DNA from: Rhizobium sp. CF080
Lineage (GTDB): Bacteria > Pseudomonadota > Alphaproteobacteria > Rhizobiales > Rhizobiaceae
Direction of reading: 5' to 3'
Assembly: GCF_000282095.2 (NCBI RefSeq)
Contig: NZ_AKKC02000016.1
Span: forward strand, 310,001-374,000
Length of the DNA: 64,000 nt
Made by a program: the position numbers and the translations under genes. Below the pieces are notes generated by a model that was not told the origin of the DNA, made no database searches, and was given only the letters and a program-made list of their open reading frames with translations. Of this stretch, positions 63,386-64,000 are shown piece by piece. Position 1 is the first letter of the stretch. Each line of letters begins with the position of its first letter.

Positions 63386-64000
63386 TTACGCCGATGCCGG
63401 GTCGGAGAACTCAAGCGCCGACTGCGACTGCCGCTTCGCCTTCCTGGCGCGAAAAATCGCCTCGACGATCAAGGCCAGCGGCAGACCGATGAAGAACGGG
63501 ATGAAGAAATAGATCACCCGGAAGGCGACCAGCGAGCCGATCGAGGCCTGGTCGCCCATGACATGGCGGACGGTCGCCTCCAGTACGCCGAGACCGCCCG
63601 GCGCGTGGGTGATCAATATCGCCAGGTTGGCGAGTACGAAGGCGGTCGCGGCCTTGAGGTAACTGACATCCGCGGTGGCGGCCATGACCTCGCGCAGGCA
63701 GGCGGAGACGAGCGCGAAATTGATCGTGCCGATCACCACCTGGGCAATGGCGATCTTCAGGGTCGGCATTTCGAAGGTCCAGGCCCGGATCTTCAGCGGC
63801 GTTCGCACAAAGGCGGCAAGCGCCAGGTAACCGGCCGTTGCGGCAAGACAGGCAAAGCCGATCGAGATGACCACGGCATTGCTTAAACCCAGTACAGAAG
63901 CGGCATCTCCGGGATTGATGATCAAAACGATGCCCGACAGCACCGCCATGCCGATGCCGACAGTGACGCCCGACAGCAGCACGATCTTCGCCACATCTTC
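63386..64000 (-). CDS. UPF0104/LPG-synthase-like flippase membrane protein (5'-truncated by window edge)
   Basis: C-terminal part of a polytopic membrane protein; the frame is open at base 64000, so the N-terminus is outside the window. Multiple hydrophobic helices and the family motif ITHAPGGLGVLEATV (H-x-P-G-G-L-G-x-x-E) identify the lysylphosphatidylglycerol-synthase transmembrane/flippase (COG0392, YbhN-like) family. At least five helices remain. Role probably lipid transport or modification, not proved. Confidence 0.85.
   Translation of the reverse strand, partial: EDVAKIVLLSGVTVGIGMAVLSGIVLIINPGDAASVLGLSNAVVISIGFACLAATAGYLALAAFVRTPLKIRAWTFEMPTLKIAIAQVVIGTINFALVSACLREVMAATADVSYLKAATAFVLANLAILITHAPGGLGVLEATVRHVMGDQASIGSLVAFRVIYFFIPFFIGLPLALIVEAIFRARKAKRQSQSALEFSDPASA

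Overview
The window is about 64 kb of high-GC, densely packed alphaproteobacterial chromosome, most likely from a member of the Rhizobiaceae (Rhizobium, Neorhizobium, Agrobacterium or Ensifer relatives). Three things point there: the housekeeping run rel, rpoZ and a NYN-domain gene beside acpS-lepB-rnc-era and recO; a psd-pssA phospholipid pair; and at least six inverted pairs of short GC-rich palindromic elements that look like the Rhizobium intergenic mosaic elements (RIME). The genus cannot be fixed from this window alone. No rRNA, tRNA, CRISPR array or complete insertion sequence was recognised.

Layout. 1-8 kb: 3' part of cysS, a VOC protein, then six genes joined by 4-base start/stop overlaps (vapB, vapC, three GFA-family paralogues and a proline iminopeptidase), a RIME pair, cimA and rsgA. 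8-11.4 kb: accessory stretch with a 52-aa protein, a pentapeptide-repeat protein, an AT-richer two-gene cassette (DUF5343 protein plus a HEPN-like TIGR02391 protein) and a PCMT-like methyltransferase. 11.5-25 kb: rarD, a DHCW cupin, a LOG-family hydrolase, a LysM envelope protein, a Ser-rich unknown, an Atm1-type ABC exporter, an LLM oxidoreductase, an exported isochorismatase-fold protein without its cysteine, a divergent SDR/AraC pair, then psd-pssA.

25-35 kb: lysE/argO, a SRAP-family protein, ynfA, higBA with a palindromic operator, a NUDIX hydrolase, envelope unknowns, an ABM-like protein behind a palindromic operator, a coupled ygfZ-HD-phosphatase operon, an MscS channel, and a RES/Xre toxin-antitoxin pair with its operator. 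35-47.5 kb: HIT protein, a NitT/TauT-type ABC transporter interrupted by a palindrome pair, a DUF2339 giant membrane protein with HD, MOSC and GNAT genes, an MFS/TetR efflux pair with three operators, and an isolated low-GC gene joining a PUA/EVE-like N-terminus to a DUF3883 nuclease-like domain. 47.5-64 kb: DMT and MFS transporters, a fourth GFA protein, recO, PAS protein, era-rnc-lepB, acpS, DUF2062, DUF3563, an FAD oxidoreductase, rel, rpoZ, NYN protein, ada and a 5'-truncated flippase-like membrane protein.

Most genes are ordinary core metabolism, envelope and information processing. The best candidates for undescribed biology are the DUF5343/HEPN cassette (9296-10443), the EVE-like/DUF3883 gene (46218-47213), and the TA-GFA-peptidase coupled operon (1697-4769). 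Three toxin-antitoxin modules of different families lie within the first 35 kb. Many starts were moved from the longest reading frame to an internal ATG, GTG or TTG with a ribosome-binding site; this is stated in the entries.
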